A stretch of 64,000 bases of DNA, from positions 248,001-312,000 of the forward strand of contig NZ_JADQDN010000006.1 in NCBI RefSeq assembly GCF_015694425.1. Direction: 5' to 3'. Of this stretch, positions 63,158-64,000 are shown in pieces (within the stretch, counting starts at the first letter, position 1; each line of letters opens with the position of its first letter). Under the pieces are notes generated by a model. That model worked only from the letters and a program-made list of their open reading frames with translations. It made no database searches and had not been told where the DNA came from. Origin of the DNA: Microvirga terrestris (GTDB lineage: Bacteria > Pseudomonadota > Alphaproteobacteria > Rhizobiales > Beijerinckiaceae). Position numbers and translations under genes: made by a program.

Positions 63158-64000
63158 TTAGGTATTGAACCGGAAGTGCATCACGTCGCCGTCCTGTACG
63201 GTGTATTCCTTGCCCTCCAACCGCAGCTTGCCCGCATCGCGCGCACCGGCCTCGCCCTTCAGCGAGGTATAATCCGCATAAGCGATGGTCTCGGCGCGGA
63301 TGAAGCCCTTCTCGAAATCCGTGTGGATCACGCCGGCGGCGCCGGGAGCCTTGGTGCCCTTGGTGATCGTCCAGGCGCGGGCTTCCTTCGGGCCGACGGT
63401 GAAATAGGTGATGAGGCCAAGCAGTTCATAACCGGCGCGGATCACCCTGTTGAGGCCCGGTTCCACCAGCCCGACGGCATCGAGATAGTCCTTCTGCTCA
63501 TCGGGCGGCAGAACGGCGATCTCGCTTTCGATCTTGGCCGAGACGACAACCGCTTTTGCGCCTTCTTCCTTTGCCCGCTCAAAGACCTTGGCCGAGAAGG
63601 CATTGCCCTGGTCGGCGGAGCCCTCCTCCACGTTGCACACGTAGAGAACGGGTTTGGAGGAGAGGAGGCCCAGCATCTGGAACAGGCGCTCTTCCTCGGT
63701 CTTTCGTTCCACAACGCGGGCCGGCTTGCCCTCGCGCAGCAGGGGCAGGGTGCGGTTAACGAGGTCGAGGGTTTCCTTCGCCTCCTTGTCGTTGCCCTTG
63801 GCCTTCTTCTCGAGAGCCGTGACGCGCTTCTCGAGGCTGTCGAGGTCGGCCAGCATAAGCTCAGTCTCGATCGTCTCGATATCGGCGATCGGGTCGATCT
63901 TGCCTTCCACGTGCGTAATGTCCGTGTCCTCGAAGCAGCGCACCACATGGGCGATGGCATCGACCTCGCGGATGTTGGCGAGGAACTGGTTGCCCAGGCC
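63158..64000 (-). CDS. ychF: Redox-regulated ATPase YchF, 5' end outside window
   Basis: The frame is open to the window edge; only the last 280 residues are present, starting at GNQFLANIREVDAIAHVVRC. This and the phrases DPIADIETIETELMLADLDS, KPVLYVCNVEE and GPKEARAWTI are diagnostic of YchF/Ola1, a Obg-family P-loop ATPase that binds ribosomes and is tied to oxidative stress. The C-terminal TGS-like domain ends YTVQDGDVMHFRFNT. The GTPase-type G1 motif lies outside the window. It is followed by a terminator-like hairpin at 63070. Confidence 0.95.
   Translation of the reverse strand, partial: GLGNQFLANIREVDAIAHVVRCFEDTDITHVEGKIDPIADIETIETELMLADLDSLEKRVTALEKKAKGNDKEAKETLDLVNRTLPLLREGKPARVVERKTEEERLFQMLGLLSSKPVLYVCNVEEGSADQGNAFSAKVFERAKEEGAKAVVVSAKIESEIAVLPPDEQKDYLDAVGLVEPGLNRVIRAGYELLGLITYFTVGPKEARAWTITKGTKAPGAAGVIHTDFEKGFIRAETIAYADYTSLKGEAGARDAGKLRLEGKEYTVQDGDVMHFRFNT

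Overview
The window comes from a high-GC alphaproteobacterium, most likely order Hyphomicrobiales and plausibly Methylobacteriaceae (Microvirga/Methylobacterium-like). That placement is inferred from several signs: a petABC operon with a twin-arginine Rieske protein, an MbfA-type ferritin/VIT1 iron exporter preceded by an exact Irr-type iron control element, an EcfG-type (GGAAC-N16-CGTT) stress promoter, LivKGFHM and HisJQMP-type ABC transporters, and a MoxR/DUF58/DUF4159 operon. No rRNA, tRNA, insertion sequence, prophage or CRISPR array was recognised.

Layout. 1-8.9 kb: an accessory-looking, less GC-rich block with three consecutive large Sel1-repeat proteins (the first truncated by the window edge) and two paralogous LuxR-type regulators whose receiver domains lack canonical phosphorylation residues. 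9-15.6 kb: a leftward liv-type ABC transporter operon (livK, G, F, H, M) ending in a GMC alcohol oxidoreductase, with a succinate-semialdehyde dehydrogenase-type gene diverging from it. 17-23.5 kb: HAD phosphatase, MOFRL glycerate kinase, a minimal histidine kinase, a 58-residue CsbD protein, then a leftward mrp-mobA-tusA cofactor/sulfur cluster and a stress-type flavin/PNPOx protein. 23.7-30.2 kb: a secreted sorbosone/glucose dehydrogenase-like beta-propeller with its own cytochrome c, pncB-pxpA, a fluoroacetate-dehalogenase-like hydrolase, an M15 peptidase-like protein, and a DUF4112/membrane protein pair.

30.2-35.4 kb: a polar amino acid ABC transporter (ATPase, two permeases) with two tandem 281-residue binding proteins, each with its own stem-loop, followed by a fumarylacetoacetate-hydrolase-family enzyme. 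35.5-40 kb: stress and iron genes, namely a DUF4142 protein carrying a double glycine-zipper insertion behind an EcfG-type promoter, a metallophosphoesterase, mbfA with its Irr box, a Nudix enzyme, an acetyltransferase, and a composite palindromic repeat with compensatory changes. 40-47 kb: a four-gene moxR-DUF58-BatA/DUF4159-VWA operon. 47-58 kb: core genes, namely DUF1285, CoA-type Nudix, DUF6111, cca, hemF, trmL, petABC, a 2H phosphoesterase, mtnP, apt and a fused double MaoC protein. 58-64 kb: a 1025-residue RTX/cadherin protein for type I secretion, endonuclease V, a truncated haemoglobin, a 50-codon membrane ORF whose start lies in a terminator-like hairpin, and the 3' part of ychF, which runs off the window.

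Nothing forms an unmistakable new multi-gene system. The strongest candidates for new biology are the Sel1 cluster with its two pseudo-receiver LuxR regulators, the ferritin-like DUF4142 domain split by glycine zippers under stress control, the moxR-DUF58-DUF4159 operon, the covarying palindromic element at 40.1 kb, and RNA hairpins placed over translation starts (62.46 and 63.07 kb). Family names come from reading motifs by eye; no database search was run.
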